A program made the position numbers and the translations under genes. From assembly GCA_938028745.1 (NCBI GenBank), contig CALIZL010000114.1, positions 1 through 45,132 of the forward strand: a DNA stretch of 45,132 nt, in the 5' to 3' direction. Below the pieces are notes generated by a model. That model was not told where the DNA came from. It was given only the letters and a program-made list of their open reading frames with translations, and did not search any database. The stretch comes from an uncultured Prevotella sp. (lineage in GTDB: Bacteria > Bacteroidota > Bacteroidia > Bacteroidales > Bacteroidaceae). Below, one piece after another: positions 16,116 through 24,330 of the stretch (the first letter of the stretch is position 1; each line of letters starts with the position of its first letter).

Positions 16116-17675
16116 TTACTTCTTACCCTTCTTCTTGGCAGCCTTCTTGTCGGCGTTTGCCCAATATTTAGCACCTTTGGCTTTCAGTTGGGCGGTGAAT
16201 GCTTTGGCCTCGGCAAGTGCCTTGGCCTCGTCTTCGGGTGCTGCGTAAGCGTGTTTGTAGCCCTTAACCTCGTTCCAATGACCGCGAGTAAAGTCGGGGA
16301 CCTCTACGGGCATAAAGCCGTTGTCCATCGAGATGGAGCCAAGCTCGGCCAAGCAGCACCATTCGGCCAAGTCGTAAACGTCCATATCAAGTGGCAAGCC
16401 GTTTTGCAGACAGTAAACCAAGCGGCTGTCCATGATGAAGTCCATACCTCCGTGGCCGCCCACTTCTTTGGCCTCGTCGCCATATTTCTTCACAATCGGA
16501 CTGGTGTAGCGTTCAACAAGTGCCTTCATGTCGGCCTCTTTCAGGTAATCGTGTCCCGAAAGGTCATCGTTAGAGGGCGTAACGCCAGCCTCTTTCATGT
16601 CTTTGGCCGACACGGCATAACCTTCCACGGGATATTTGTTGGCAAATCCCTTGGTGCCTGTTAGCTGATACATGCGGTTATAGGGCTGGGGCGTCATCAC
16701 GTTGTGTATAATTTCCATCACCTTACCTTGCTCTGTGCGGATGAGCGTTGTGGTTTGGTCGCCGTTGCGGAAGGTGTCGCAAGCCTCGCCAGAGTACTTT
16801 TCTGCTTGCTTTTTGCCGTTAAACGAGCGCGTATCCATGGCGATGAGGGTGCGCATGCGGTCGCCGCGGTGGATGTTCAGCACCTGCGCGATGGGGCCAA
16901 GGCCGTGTGTGGCATACACGTCGCCACGAAACTCCTTGTTATAACGTAGGCGCCAGCCCAGTTTGTCGTTGGGGCCGTTCTTCCAATAGTGTTTCCAGAA
17001 GGGCGACAACTCGTGGCGATAGGCGCCTTGGGCGTAGATAACATCGCCGAAAAGTCCCTCTTGTGCCATGTGCAACGAGTTGAGCTCGAAGAAGTCGTAG
17101 CAGCAGTTTTCGAGCATGATGCAGTGCAGGCGTGTCTTTTCGGACAGGTTAATAAGTTCCCAAATCTCGTGCATGTTCATGGCCGAAGGCACTTCTATGG
17201 CGGCGTGCTTACCGTTTGTCATGGCTTCTTTGGCCACAGGGAAGTGGTGTGCCCAGTCGGTAGCGATGTACACGAGGTCGATGTCGGGGCGTTTGCATAT
17301 TTCCTTGTAGCCGTTTTCGCCGTAATAGACGTCTGCGGCAGGCATGCTGGCTTGCTTTAAATACTTTTGGCAACCCTCGGCACGGCTCTTTTCGTAGTCG
17401 CAAAGTGCTTTAATCTCGATGCCGGGGATGTGGGTCCAGCGTTCAACGGCACCCGGTCCGCGCATGCCAAGGCCAACAAAGGCCACGCGCACCACCTTCA
17501 TCTTGGGCGTAACGAGGTTGAGGGCGGGCTGTTGTCCTGCGTCGCGTTGGGGAACATCGGTTACTAATGTACCGTTTACTTTTTTGTATGGCCAGTTAAA
17601 CTGTGCCTTCATCGTTTGGGGCATCAATGCGAGTGCCACAAACGACAGTTGTAATAGTAGGTTTTTACGTAACAT
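16116..17675 (-). CDS. GH109 family glycosidase (alpha-N-acetylgalactosaminidase-like, NAD-dependent)
   Basis: A 519-residue exported protein with a signal peptide (1-24). An N-terminal Rossmann fold has VRVAFVGLGMRGPGAVERW (62-80), the nucleotide-binding loop of Gfo/Idh/MocA proteins in its GH109 form. Other family hallmarks are EVPSAMNMHE (161-170), YATHGLGPI (254-262) and GGHGGMDFIMDSRL (406-419). GH109 enzymes remove terminal alpha-GalNAc, for example from blood-group A or Tn structures, by an NAD-mediated elimination mechanism. It lies downstream of the susC-GH31 operon, but a terminator and its own promoter suggest separate transcription. The C-terminus ends in an unusual lysine-rich tail (KKAAKKKGKK). 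The substrate here is inferred from family. Confidence 0.88.
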   Translation of the reverse strand: MLRKNLLLQLSFVALALMPQTMKAQFNWPYKKVNGTLVTDVPQRDAGQQPALNLVTPKMKVVRVAFVGLGMRGPGAVERWTHIPGIEIKALCDYEKSRAEGCQKYLKQASMPAADVYYGENGYKEICKRPDIDLVYIATDWAHHFPVAKEAMTNGKHAAIEVPSAMNMHEIWELINLSEKTRLHCIMLENCCYDFFELNSLHMAQEGLFGDVIYAQGAYRHELSPFWKHYWKNGPNDKLGWRLRYNKEFRGDVYATHGLGPIAQVLNIHRGDRMRTLIAMDTRSFNGKKQAEKYSGEACDTFRNGDQTTTLIRTEQGKVMEIIHNVMTPQPYNRMYQLTGTKGFANKYPVEGYAVSAKDMKEAGVTPSNDDLSGHDYLKEADMKALVERYTSPIVKKYGDEAKEVGGHGGMDFIMDSRLVYCLQNGLPLDMDVYDLAEWCCLAELGSISMDNGFMPVEVPDFTRGHWNEVKGYKHAYAAPEDEAKALAEAKAFTAQLKAKGAKYWANADKKAAKKKGKK

Positions 17676-17751
17676 ATATGTTGTTAATTTTAATGTTTAA
17701 GTCTACCTTTCAATATAATATGGTGTGATACAAAGGCGTGATTGTTGGCCG

Positions 17752-17759
17752 CAAAGATA
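17752..17759 (-). promoter_or_regulatory. Likely promoter (-7 box) of the GH109 gene
   Basis: TATCTTTG on the minus strand matches TAnnTTTG about 75 nt upstream of the GH109 start. A TTTC at 17787-17784 is a poor -33 candidate at a long spacing. Confidence 0.45.
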
Positions 17760-17853
17760 ATAAAATATGCTGTGAATGCGTAGGAAATGTTCGGGAAAAA
17801 ACATCTTTTCTTCTTATTTGCATATAGCCGTTGTTTTGCCTCATATAACCAAA

Positions 17854-17882
17854 CGCCCCATCGGCTTGGGGCCAACGGGGCG
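17854..17882 (-). terminator. Terminator after GH31
   Basis: CGCCCC and GGGGCG pair around an inner GGC/GCC stem, 26 nt after the GH31 stop. On the minus strand the hairpin is followed by TTTGG. It separates the main PUL operon from GH109. Confidence 0.6.
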
Positions 17883-17908
17883 CGATGGCTGTTAGTGCGT
17901 TGCGGCAG

Positions 17909-19498
17909 TTACAGCTTTTCGTAATAGGGCAGTCGGTTTAGGGGCACGTCTATGGTTATCGTTCGGCCACCTTTTAGCACGCGTCCGCGGTCGTCTTTCC
18001 ATTTCCCAGGAGGAAGAACTACGCTTCGGCTCGTACCTGCACTTACCATCGGAGCCACCATATACCGTGCGCCAAGCATCCATTGGTCGGTTATTTCGGC
18101 ATAACCGTGGTTGGGATAGGCGTATTCTAGGCTTTGAACGATGGGCTCGCCCGTCGTAGCCGACTGGCGTGCGCACTGCAAGATGTAGTGGCCAAAGGCT
18201 GCATGCAGCTTGGCCATGGCCTTTACGGCTTGCAGATGTTGGGCATCGAGAATGCGCCACGGGGCAACCGAGAACTGCATCATGGGCATAAGGGCGTGAA
18301 CTTGCGCCGAACGAACGATGAGTTGTTGGTCGAACTGAGTGGCATCGATGCCTAAGAAGGTGGCGAACGACCCGCCGCCAATCATGTCGGGACAGGCGTA
18401 GGCGTAGCCAAGCAAGCCTGCCGCAATCATATCGGGGATAAGTAGGCGCACGGCTTGCCACGAGTAGTCTTTGTCGCCCAAGCGTTGAACCAGTTCTTTG
18501 CCGCCCATTTGCCAACCTGCGCGGTATTCGTTGAAGGGGAAAGCAAGTCCCAGTTCGGCCCAAGCGCGTGTATGGTCTACCGAAACGATGCCCTTTCCGC
18601 CATGCGAAACAAGGTCGGTGCGGTGGTAAAAGTGGTTGTCGCCACCGTCAAACTTAAAGCCGTCGATGCCGTAACGTTGTTGAACGTCGCGCAATAGGCC
18701 GATAAAATGGTTGCGTGCATGGGGGTTGGTGAAGTCGTACACGGCACTTTGCCCGTTCCACCATTTGATAATGGCTGGCTGCGAGGTGGTGTCGGTTAGT
18801 AGAAAGCCCTTTTCGGCCAGGTCGCGATACTCAGGACTGTCGGCAGAAACGAAGGGGCAGACCCACAACATCACCTTAAACCCCATCTGATGCAAGCGTT
18901 TCACCATGCCTTCGGGGTCGGGAAAGCGGTCTGGTTTAAACTCAAAGTTGCCGTAATGTCGCTGCCAGTTGTCGTCTATCATGATGATGCCAGGGGGAAA
19001 ACCGTTCTTCACGATGTCTTCGGCGTAGGCCAACACGTCTTTTTGGTTTTGGTTGTACATCAGTTCAATCCAAGTGTTGTATTGGGGCATGGTGAAAAAC
19101 AGGCTGTCGGGCAACTTACCGCTGGGTGGGAAGTGGGCGTGCATGGCTGCGAGATAAGCATCGCGCAGGGTTGCCCCCGCCTTTTTTGAGACGGTAATGG
19201 GTGCGAAGGGCGAGTCTAGATGCAGGTCGCCTTGGCGTACGCTGAATGTAAATGGGCGGTCGCTCCACATATATCGGCCTTTGTTGGAGACGAGTAGGGG
19301 CGACACTTGGTTGTTGTCGTTGCGGTTGAAGAGGTTGAACGCGGGCAGTTCTTTGCCAAATGGCATCTTCGAACCTAAGGCTGTGGCTCCGCCCCACCAG
19401 CGTTCGCCAGGCAGCGAAGGAATGTTTGTGACGTGTTGCGCACGTAAAACAAAAGCGAAAGCGAGGGCAAGGAAGAGGGTAAGGGTGCGATGGTGCAT
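17909..19498 (-). CDS. Glycoside hydrolase family 31 enzyme
   Basis: A 529-residue exported protein (signal peptide 1-20, ending LRAQ). It has a short N-terminal beta domain and then a (beta/alpha)8 barrel with GH31 signatures: GIIMIDDNWQ (about 171-180), KVMLWVCPFVSADSPEY (about 209-225) and the nucleophile strand GIDGFKFDGGDN with the catalytic Asp at about 285. The short length and missing large C-terminal domain resemble the MYORG-like and alpha-galactosidase/alpha-N-acetylgalactosaminidase branches of GH31 rather than starch alpha-glucosidases. Retaining cleavage of an alpha-galacto-configured sugar is inferred, and it fits the adjacent GH109. It is the last gene of the susC operon, 243 bp after the SusE/F-like gene. 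Confidence 0.85.
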   Translation of the reverse strand: MHHRTLTLFLALAFAFVLRAQHVTNIPSLPGERWWGGATALGSKMPFGKELPAFNLFNRNDNNQVSPLLVSNKGRYMWSDRPFTFSVRQGDLHLDSPFAPITVSKKAGATLRDAYLAAMHAHFPPSGKLPDSLFFTMPQYNTWIELMYNQNQKDVLAYAEDIVKNGFPPGIIMIDDNWQRHYGNFEFKPDRFPDPEGMVKRLHQMGFKVMLWVCPFVSADSPEYRDLAEKGFLLTDTTSQPAIIKWWNGQSAVYDFTNPHARNHFIGLLRDVQQRYGIDGFKFDGGDNHFYHRTDLVSHGGKGIVSVDHTRAWAELGLAFPFNEYRAGWQMGGKELVQRLGDKDYSWQAVRLLIPDMIAAGLLGYAYACPDMIGGGSFATFLGIDATQFDQQLIVRSAQVHALMPMMQFSVAPWRILDAQHLQAVKAMAKLHAAFGHYILQCARQSATTGEPIVQSLEYAYPNHGYAEITDQWMLGARYMVAPMVSAGTSRSVVLPPGKWKDDRGRVLKGGRTITIDVPLNRLPYYEKL

Positions 19499-19630
19499 AT
19501 TCTTTTTGGGGAGTTGAGGAGTTAGGAAGTTGATGAGTTAAGCCAAATGTTTTGTTGCTGTATTGGTAATTATAAAGACACAACTAACCAATCAACTCGT
19601 AAACAACTTGAATTCACAAGGCATCTCACT

Positions 19631-19652
19631 CCCCTCTCCCCTTGGAGAGGGG
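19631..19652. terminator. Hairpin between the SusE/F-like gene and GH31
   Basis: CCCCTCTCC and GGAGAGGGG form a 9-bp stem with a CCTT loop. There is no T run, so it may stabilise or partly attenuate the operon mRNA rather than end it. A similar CCCCTCTCTC hairpin occurs at 31615, which suggests a dispersed hairpin family. Confidence 0.5.
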
Positions 19653-19658
19653 CAGGGG

Positions 19659-19717
19659 GTGAGGCCGATTGTGATAGGGAGTGAGGCCGATTGTGGTTAG
19701 GGGTGAGGCCGATTGTG
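19659..19717. repeat. Three copies of a 15-bp word at exact 22-bp spacing
   Basis: GTGAGGCCGATTGTG occurs at 19659, 19681 and 19703, separated by seven variable bases each. It is next to the hairpin at 19631 and upstream of the GH31 start. Confidence 0.85.
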
Positions 19718-19741
19718 GGCGAGTTGTTGAGGCTTTATCTT

Positions 19742-21505
19742 CTACTTCGCTACATATTCGAGGGTGAAGGGTGTTGTTCCTTTGCGCACAACCTCGTCTT
19801 TGGGCGTTATCTCGATACCGTCTTTCAGGTCGATTACCACCTTATAATAACCAGAACTCTTAGGAATGTTGAAACTGCCAGGCCCATTTCCCGTGTTGGC
19901 ATACGTGGTGTTGAAGGCTGCACTGGGCAATCGAAGTGATTTACCGCTGCGTGGATAGGTTACGTAGAAGGCTACATCGCCACCCCAACCAAAGTTGTAG
20001 AACGTACCTTCGTATGTTCCCTTGTCCGTGCGAGCCAAAGGTATCACCTTCTCGGCATTCCAAACGATGTCGGTTGCATCTTCTCTCGGAGCCAAACTCC
20101 AACCATCCATATAGATGAATTGGGGATAAGCGGAGGTGGGACAGGCATAGAACTCGCCGTTAAAGAGGTCGAGACGTGTATAGTATTTGTCGTTGGCGGT
20201 CTTCAATGTCCACGTATCGTTGCCCACGCCAACAAACAAATCGGTGCTGCCTTTAAAGAGAGCAAGACTGAATGGAGCCGAGACGGTTTGACCTTTCTTC
20301 ATGTCGAGCATTCCTTCGTACACGTAGTTGTTGCCCGGTTTGATGTTCAGTTTCTGCCCATTGACGGTAATGGCAGACTGCATCTCTTGTCCATTGACCG
20401 TTACTTTGCCGTTGGCAAAGGTGAGCGACTTACCATCGCCGCTTATTTTCACCGTGGTGCAAACGCCCTTTTCGAACTCGGCACGGATGGTAAAGCGCCC
20501 TTTATCGGTAACGGGGAAACTCTTATTCTTGTCGTCGGTCTTGCTCATCACGATGTTCTTGCCGTCCCAAAGGATGTAGTTTCCTGTGGAAGGTTGTTTC
20601 AAACGGAATGTTCCTGGTGCGGTACTTCCCCACATTCCCACATTGGGGTCTTCGCCTTCGGGAGCCGTCCACGTAAAGTATTGTGCGCCCTCGTACCCAA
20701 ATCCCTTCATGGCCATCTTGGTTTTGGGTTCTTTTATCTCGCCGTCTTGCCAATGACCGGATATTGTTCCGAGGATGTAATAGTTTTGGGTGTCGCCCAA
20801 TGGTGCCCAGAAATGTTTCTCGCCCTTGGTTAATTCGAAGGTAACGGGGTTGAAAGACACCTTGAACGAGGCGTCAATGTCGGCGCCAATCACGATAGAA
20901 TCTTTGGCCATCGTGGTGATTTCGCCGCCTTTCGTGCCCCAATAAATACCCGAATTGTCGGGTGTCGCGGCCACAATTCCTTTGGCATTGGCAGGGAAGA
21001 AAATGTCGTCGGATGCCGAAAACTCATCGCCGTTCTTTGTTAGGGGGTACACTTCGCCCGTAGAAAGGAACAGGTATAGCGTGTTGAACGTGGGTGCCGA
21101 GACGTTGGTTAGGTCGAAATTCTGCACCAATTCGCCGTTTTGCGTATTGTCAAGGCGCACTTGCAGCTTTAGGTTTTCGGTCTTAGCGTTCTTGGGCAGG
21201 GCCACAAGTAGGTCGGTATTTACGTGGAACGTGTCGCCCAACAGACTTTGTTGTTTGCGCACGAGCGTGTCGCCAGCGGTGTTGGTGATGGTCATCACGT
21301 ATTGTTCCAGGTTTCGTTCGTCGGTCATCAGTCCCGAAACGTTCACTTTGTCGCCATACAACAGCCCGTCTTGGGGCGTTACTTGTAGTTCCATGGCTGG
21401 TTTCAGACCGTTTTTCTCCGTGCTTATAGCGTTGTCGTTATCGCTACATCCCACCAGCGCGAAGGCTAATGGCAGCACGAATGCACAATAGATAGACTTG
21501 AACAT
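19742..21505 (-). CDS. SusE/SusF-like surface glycan-binding lipoprotein
   Basis: A 587-residue lipoprotein with lipobox FALVGC (Cys20) followed by SDNDN, an acidic patch typical of surface-exported Bacteroidetes lipoproteins. An N-terminal Ig-like SusE region (about 35-135) has LQVTPQDGLLYGDKVNVSG. It is followed by several beta-sandwich modules: two read as FxxPANAKGIVAATPDNSG and FWAPLGDTQNYYILGTISG, and a C-terminal pair has GTYEGTFYNFGWGGDVAFY and GYYKVVIDLKDGIEITP. This matches SusE/F-type starch- or glycan-binding proteins that hold substrate for the SusCD importer. It sits 16 bp after the acyltransferase gene and is co-transcribed. The ligand is unknown. Confidence 0.75.
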   Translation of the reverse strand: MFKSIYCAFVLPLAFALVGCSDNDNAISTEKNGLKPAMELQVTPQDGLLYGDKVNVSGLMTDERNLEQYVMTITNTAGDTLVRKQQSLLGDTFHVNTDLLVALPKNAKTENLKLQVRLDNTQNGELVQNFDLTNVSAPTFNTLYLFLSTGEVYPLTKNGDEFSASDDIFFPANAKGIVAATPDNSGIYWGTKGGEITTMAKDSIVIGADIDASFKVSFNPVTFELTKGEKHFWAPLGDTQNYYILGTISGHWQDGEIKEPKTKMAMKGFGYEGAQYFTWTAPEGEDPNVGMWGSTAPGTFRLKQPSTGNYILWDGKNIVMSKTDDKNKSFPVTDKGRFTIRAEFEKGVCTTVKISGDGKSLTFANGKVTVNGQEMQSAITVNGQKLNIKPGNNYVYEGMLDMKKGQTVSAPFSLALFKGSTDLFVGVGNDTWTLKTANDKYYTRLDLFNGEFYACPTSAYPQFIYMDGWSLAPREDATDIVWNAEKVIPLARTDKGTYEGTFYNFGWGGDVAFYVTYPRSGKSLRLPSAAFNTTYANTGNGPGSFNIPKSSGYYKVVIDLKDGIEITPKDEVVRKGTTPFTLEYVAK

Positions 21506-21521
21506 AATGTTATAATTTAAG

Positions 21522-22751
21522 TTAGGCTTTTACGAATATGTTTAATTTGTACATCCATCGCAATACGAGGAGTACGAAAAGGCCCTGCATGGTTGCGCCT
21601 AGCACGGGGTAGAAGGTGCCAAGCAGGGGCTTGAATCCATAGAAGAACGAGTCGGTGAGCGAAGAAAAGCTCACGTATTCGCCCAGCACGTAGGCCACAA
21701 GCGAGTTGGTTCCGTAGAAACGCAGCCACAGTAGGCCGCGCGTATGGCCTTTAAGGTCAACCCAATAGTATGCTGCCGCCATGAGCAGGAAACAGATTCC
21801 GCCTGCAAGGAAGGTCATCGAGGTAGACCAAATGTGCTTGATGATAGGAACAATAGGACTTAACGCGAAGGCCAAAATAATGAGGCCGACACCCGAAAGC
21901 AACAGGATGCGCAGCTTGCTTGTTCCCGATTTACTTGTGCGTAGTACCACGCCGGCTAAGTAACCCAGGTAAACGGTGGCCACAAAGTTAAGCGATGATA
22001 GAATCCAAGTGTAATGATAGGTTGCATCCCATTGCCATTGGTCGCCGTTCCATATCACACCGTCGCGCCAATGGCCCAGCACCTGCCGGTCTATCTCTTC
22101 GCAAATGTTGGCGTCGATGGTAAAATCCATCCGTCCCCAAATGGCAAACACGGCCACATAAGCCACCATGCAACTAGCAACAACGGCCAGTTGTGTTCGC
22201 CAAGAGGTGTAGACGAAGAGCAGCGCAACCACCACATAGCCCACGGCAATGCTTTGCAACGTGTTGCTGTAAAGGTGAAGTAGGCGGGCATCTAGGGCAA
22301 GCAGGTTGCCTTGAACCACCATACCCAGCAGCCAAAGCACCACAAATCGCTTGAGCAGACGGAGCAAGAACCCTGCGCCAGCCTTGCTTTCGCCACGCTG
22401 ATACTTGCTCATAGAGAAGGGAATGGTAATGCCCGACATGAACATAAATAAGGGCATGATGATGTCCCAGAAGCAAAAGCCCTGCCAAGGCACGTGGGTT
22501 ATCTGCCCATAAACCACCGCGCCGAATGTGCCTGGTGCTGGTTGACTGGCCTCTAACCACTGATAAACCACAGGTTGGAACAGAACAAGGAAGGCCAAGT
22601 CCATTCCGCGCAAGAGGTCGAGCGACAGAAGGCGCGACGCACGCGGTGTCGTCGTGTTGCCATTGGCTACCGTTGGGGGCTGTTGGGCTTGCTCTTCGCC
22701 GCCGTTATGGGGCGATGGCGTGCCGTTGAGGGGTGGGGTTGGATAAGTCAT
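21522..22751 (-). CDS. Heparan-alpha-glucosaminide N-acetyltransferase-like membrane protein (DUF5009/COG4299)
   Basis: A 409-residue integral membrane protein with about ten hydrophobic segments after a polar N-terminal tail of about 38 residues. RLLSLDLLRGMDL (40-52) is the opening motif of the acyltransferase/HGSNAT group. ITHVPWQGFCFWDIIMPLFM aligns with the human HGSNAT HxPWxGxxxxDxxxP motif, including its catalytic histidine (here His86). HGSNAT passes an acetyl group from cytosolic acetyl-CoA across the membrane to a terminal glucosamine. In this PUL it could acetylate an imported amino sugar in the periplasm before glycosidase attack (inference). It lies between the DUF4832 lipoprotein and the SusE/F-like gene in one tight operon. 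Confidence 0.8.
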   Translation of the reverse strand: MTYPTPPLNGTPSPHNGGEEQAQQPPTVANGNTTTPRASRLLSLDLLRGMDLAFLVLFQPVVYQWLEASQPAPGTFGAVVYGQITHVPWQGFCFWDIIMPLFMFMSGITIPFSMSKYQRGESKAGAGFLLRLLKRFVVLWLLGMVVQGNLLALDARLLHLYSNTLQSIAVGYVVVALLFVYTSWRTQLAVVASCMVAYVAVFAIWGRMDFTIDANICEEIDRQVLGHWRDGVIWNGDQWQWDATYHYTWILSSLNFVATVYLGYLAGVVLRTSKSGTSKLRILLLSGVGLIILAFALSPIVPIIKHIWSTSMTFLAGGICFLLMAAAYYWVDLKGHTRGLLWLRFYGTNSLVAYVLGEYVSFSSLTDSFFYGFKPLLGTFYPVLGATMQGLFVLLVLRWMYKLNIFVKA

Positions 22752-22821
22752 TTGCCTGTTTGGGGGTTATACTCGTTGGGTTGAGAAGAGGTTTTCTCGC
22801 TTCATACGATTGCTCAAAGGT

Positions 22822-24273
22822 CTACCACGGCCTTTCCTTCTTTGAGAAGACAAGGGATGAAGTACCAGGTTTGGCATTCTTGTCCTTGGCTACATTCAGG
22901 GTGATATTTAGGTCGTTGTAACCCGTTAGTTCTCCCCAGGTCGTGGTATTGGCAAGTCGTACAGCGTATTTAGGATTTTCTTGCAACTTCTTATCTTTGT
23001 CGGGGAGCCACAATAAAAGCTTATACTTACCTTCAGGCATGTTTTCAGGAAGCTTTAGCTTTGTCTGCATGTTGGTGGGTTTACCTGGTTTCACCATGCG
23101 GAAATCCAATCCCGTAGATACTATATATTCTCTGCCTCCGTCTGTAGGACTAAGAACGAGGATGGCCAAACGGGGATTGTACATGCAAGCCGTACCGTAA
23201 TTGTTTACCAAGAGGTTAACCGTTAGATCGCTTCCAGGTGCGTTTTGCTCCGAATATTCGACCTTTGTCAAGGCTAAGCGGTAGCCAAGAAACTTCTTGA
23301 TTTTATTAAAATAGCCACCAGCCTCCCACTTGTTGAGCAGCTTCTTATAGTAAGCGTCGTTCAAGAACGACCAATGCAAGTAGTTAACTTCGTTCCAAGC
23401 CTCTTCTCCTGTGGCCCATTTCACGCCCGATGGCGGAACAGCCGTCTCGCCTCCAAGTGGCACATACAGTGCATCTTGCGCAATATAGCTCTTTTCTTTA
23501 TCAATATCCTCATACGTGCCCATGTTCGTTCTGTCTGTCATAAAGGCGTCGTTGTGATGGGCGATGCGTGCGGCAGGCGTGTTTTTAAAGGCCGTATTGT
23601 CGTTAAGGGGTGTGGCATTACCCACGAAATCTTGCTTATACTTGGGCGTACGCACCTGTATGCACCGCTCGGCAGGCAGCACTTCGAGCCATTTGTTCAG
23701 CAATTCGCGATAAGCCGTGGCGTTATTTAGCTTGTTGGTAGAGTAATACCACTCGCCCCATGCGCCGATAAAGCCTGCCTGAACACAAGCAATTACACCC
23801 ACTTGCTTGTGCAATGTAGGTTTTATTTGGTCGAGATGGCGCTTGATGATGTGCATGGGCGCATCGGCTCCATTTTGTTTGTCGGTGTAGGCGAAACGCA
23901 AAATGGCCTTCATTCCTGCTTCACGCACTTGGTCTAAGTCCACTTCCAACTTCGTTGCAAAGCCTTCGGGGAGGTCCTTGTCGCGGTAATCGTCCAGGTA
24001 ATACATCAATTGTACCAACGTCTTACCCTCACTCCTTAGTTTCCTCAAGTAGCTTAGAGCCACATAGTCCTTGGCGTTGGATTCGTATTGGGTGAACAAT
24101 CCACGCTCGGGATTGGCTATTTCGTCGTTGCTTAGTTGATATGTTATGGTTTTCAAACCCGTCTCTGGGTTTTTCTTTGTGCCATTGTCGGGATTTTCCT
24201 CGTTTGTGTTGCTCCCGCATGCTAGGGCCAAAAAAGCTGCGGTCGCCAACAAAATGCAATGTCTTTTCTTCAT
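22822..24273 (-). CDS. DUF4874/DUF4832 lipoprotein
   Basis: A 483-residue lipoprotein with lipobox LALAC (Cys19) and the sequence GSNTNEENPDNG after it. ITYQLSNDEIANPERGLFTQ (about 44-63) is the NPERG motif that opens DUF4874. A barrel-like region with MKAILRFAYTDKQNGADAP and QAGFIGAWGEWYYS follows; the GxWGEW pattern is typical and suggests a glycoside-hydrolase-like active site. The C-terminal third (about 330-470) matches the beta-sandwich DUF4832. These domains are common in PULs, and the biochemical function is not established to my knowledge; a surface enzyme or binding protein for the PUL glycan is inferred. It is co-directional, 57 bp after susD. Confidence 0.78.
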   Translation of the reverse strand: MKKRHCILLATAAFLALACGSNTNEENPDNGTKKNPETGLKTITYQLSNDEIANPERGLFTQYESNAKDYVALSYLRKLRSEGKTLVQLMYYLDDYRDKDLPEGFATKLEVDLDQVREAGMKAILRFAYTDKQNGADAPMHIIKRHLDQIKPTLHKQVGVIACVQAGFIGAWGEWYYSTNKLNNATAYRELLNKWLEVLPAERCIQVRTPKYKQDFVGNATPLNDNTAFKNTPAARIAHHNDAFMTDRTNMGTYEDIDKEKSYIAQDALYVPLGGETAVPPSGVKWATGEEAWNEVNYLHWSFLNDAYYKKLLNKWEAGGYFNKIKKFLGYRLALTKVEYSEQNAPGSDLTVNLLVNNYGTACMYNPRLAILVLSPTDGGREYIVSTGLDFRMVKPGKPTNMQTKLKLPENMPEGKYKLLLWLPDKDKKLQENPKYAVRLANTTTWGELTGYNDLNITLNVAKDKNAKPGTSSLVFSKKERPW

Positions 24274-24330
24274 GTCGTATTGATGTTTTGGGCTTGGACG
24301 AAACGAGAAAAGTCTCGGCCAAGCATGTTT

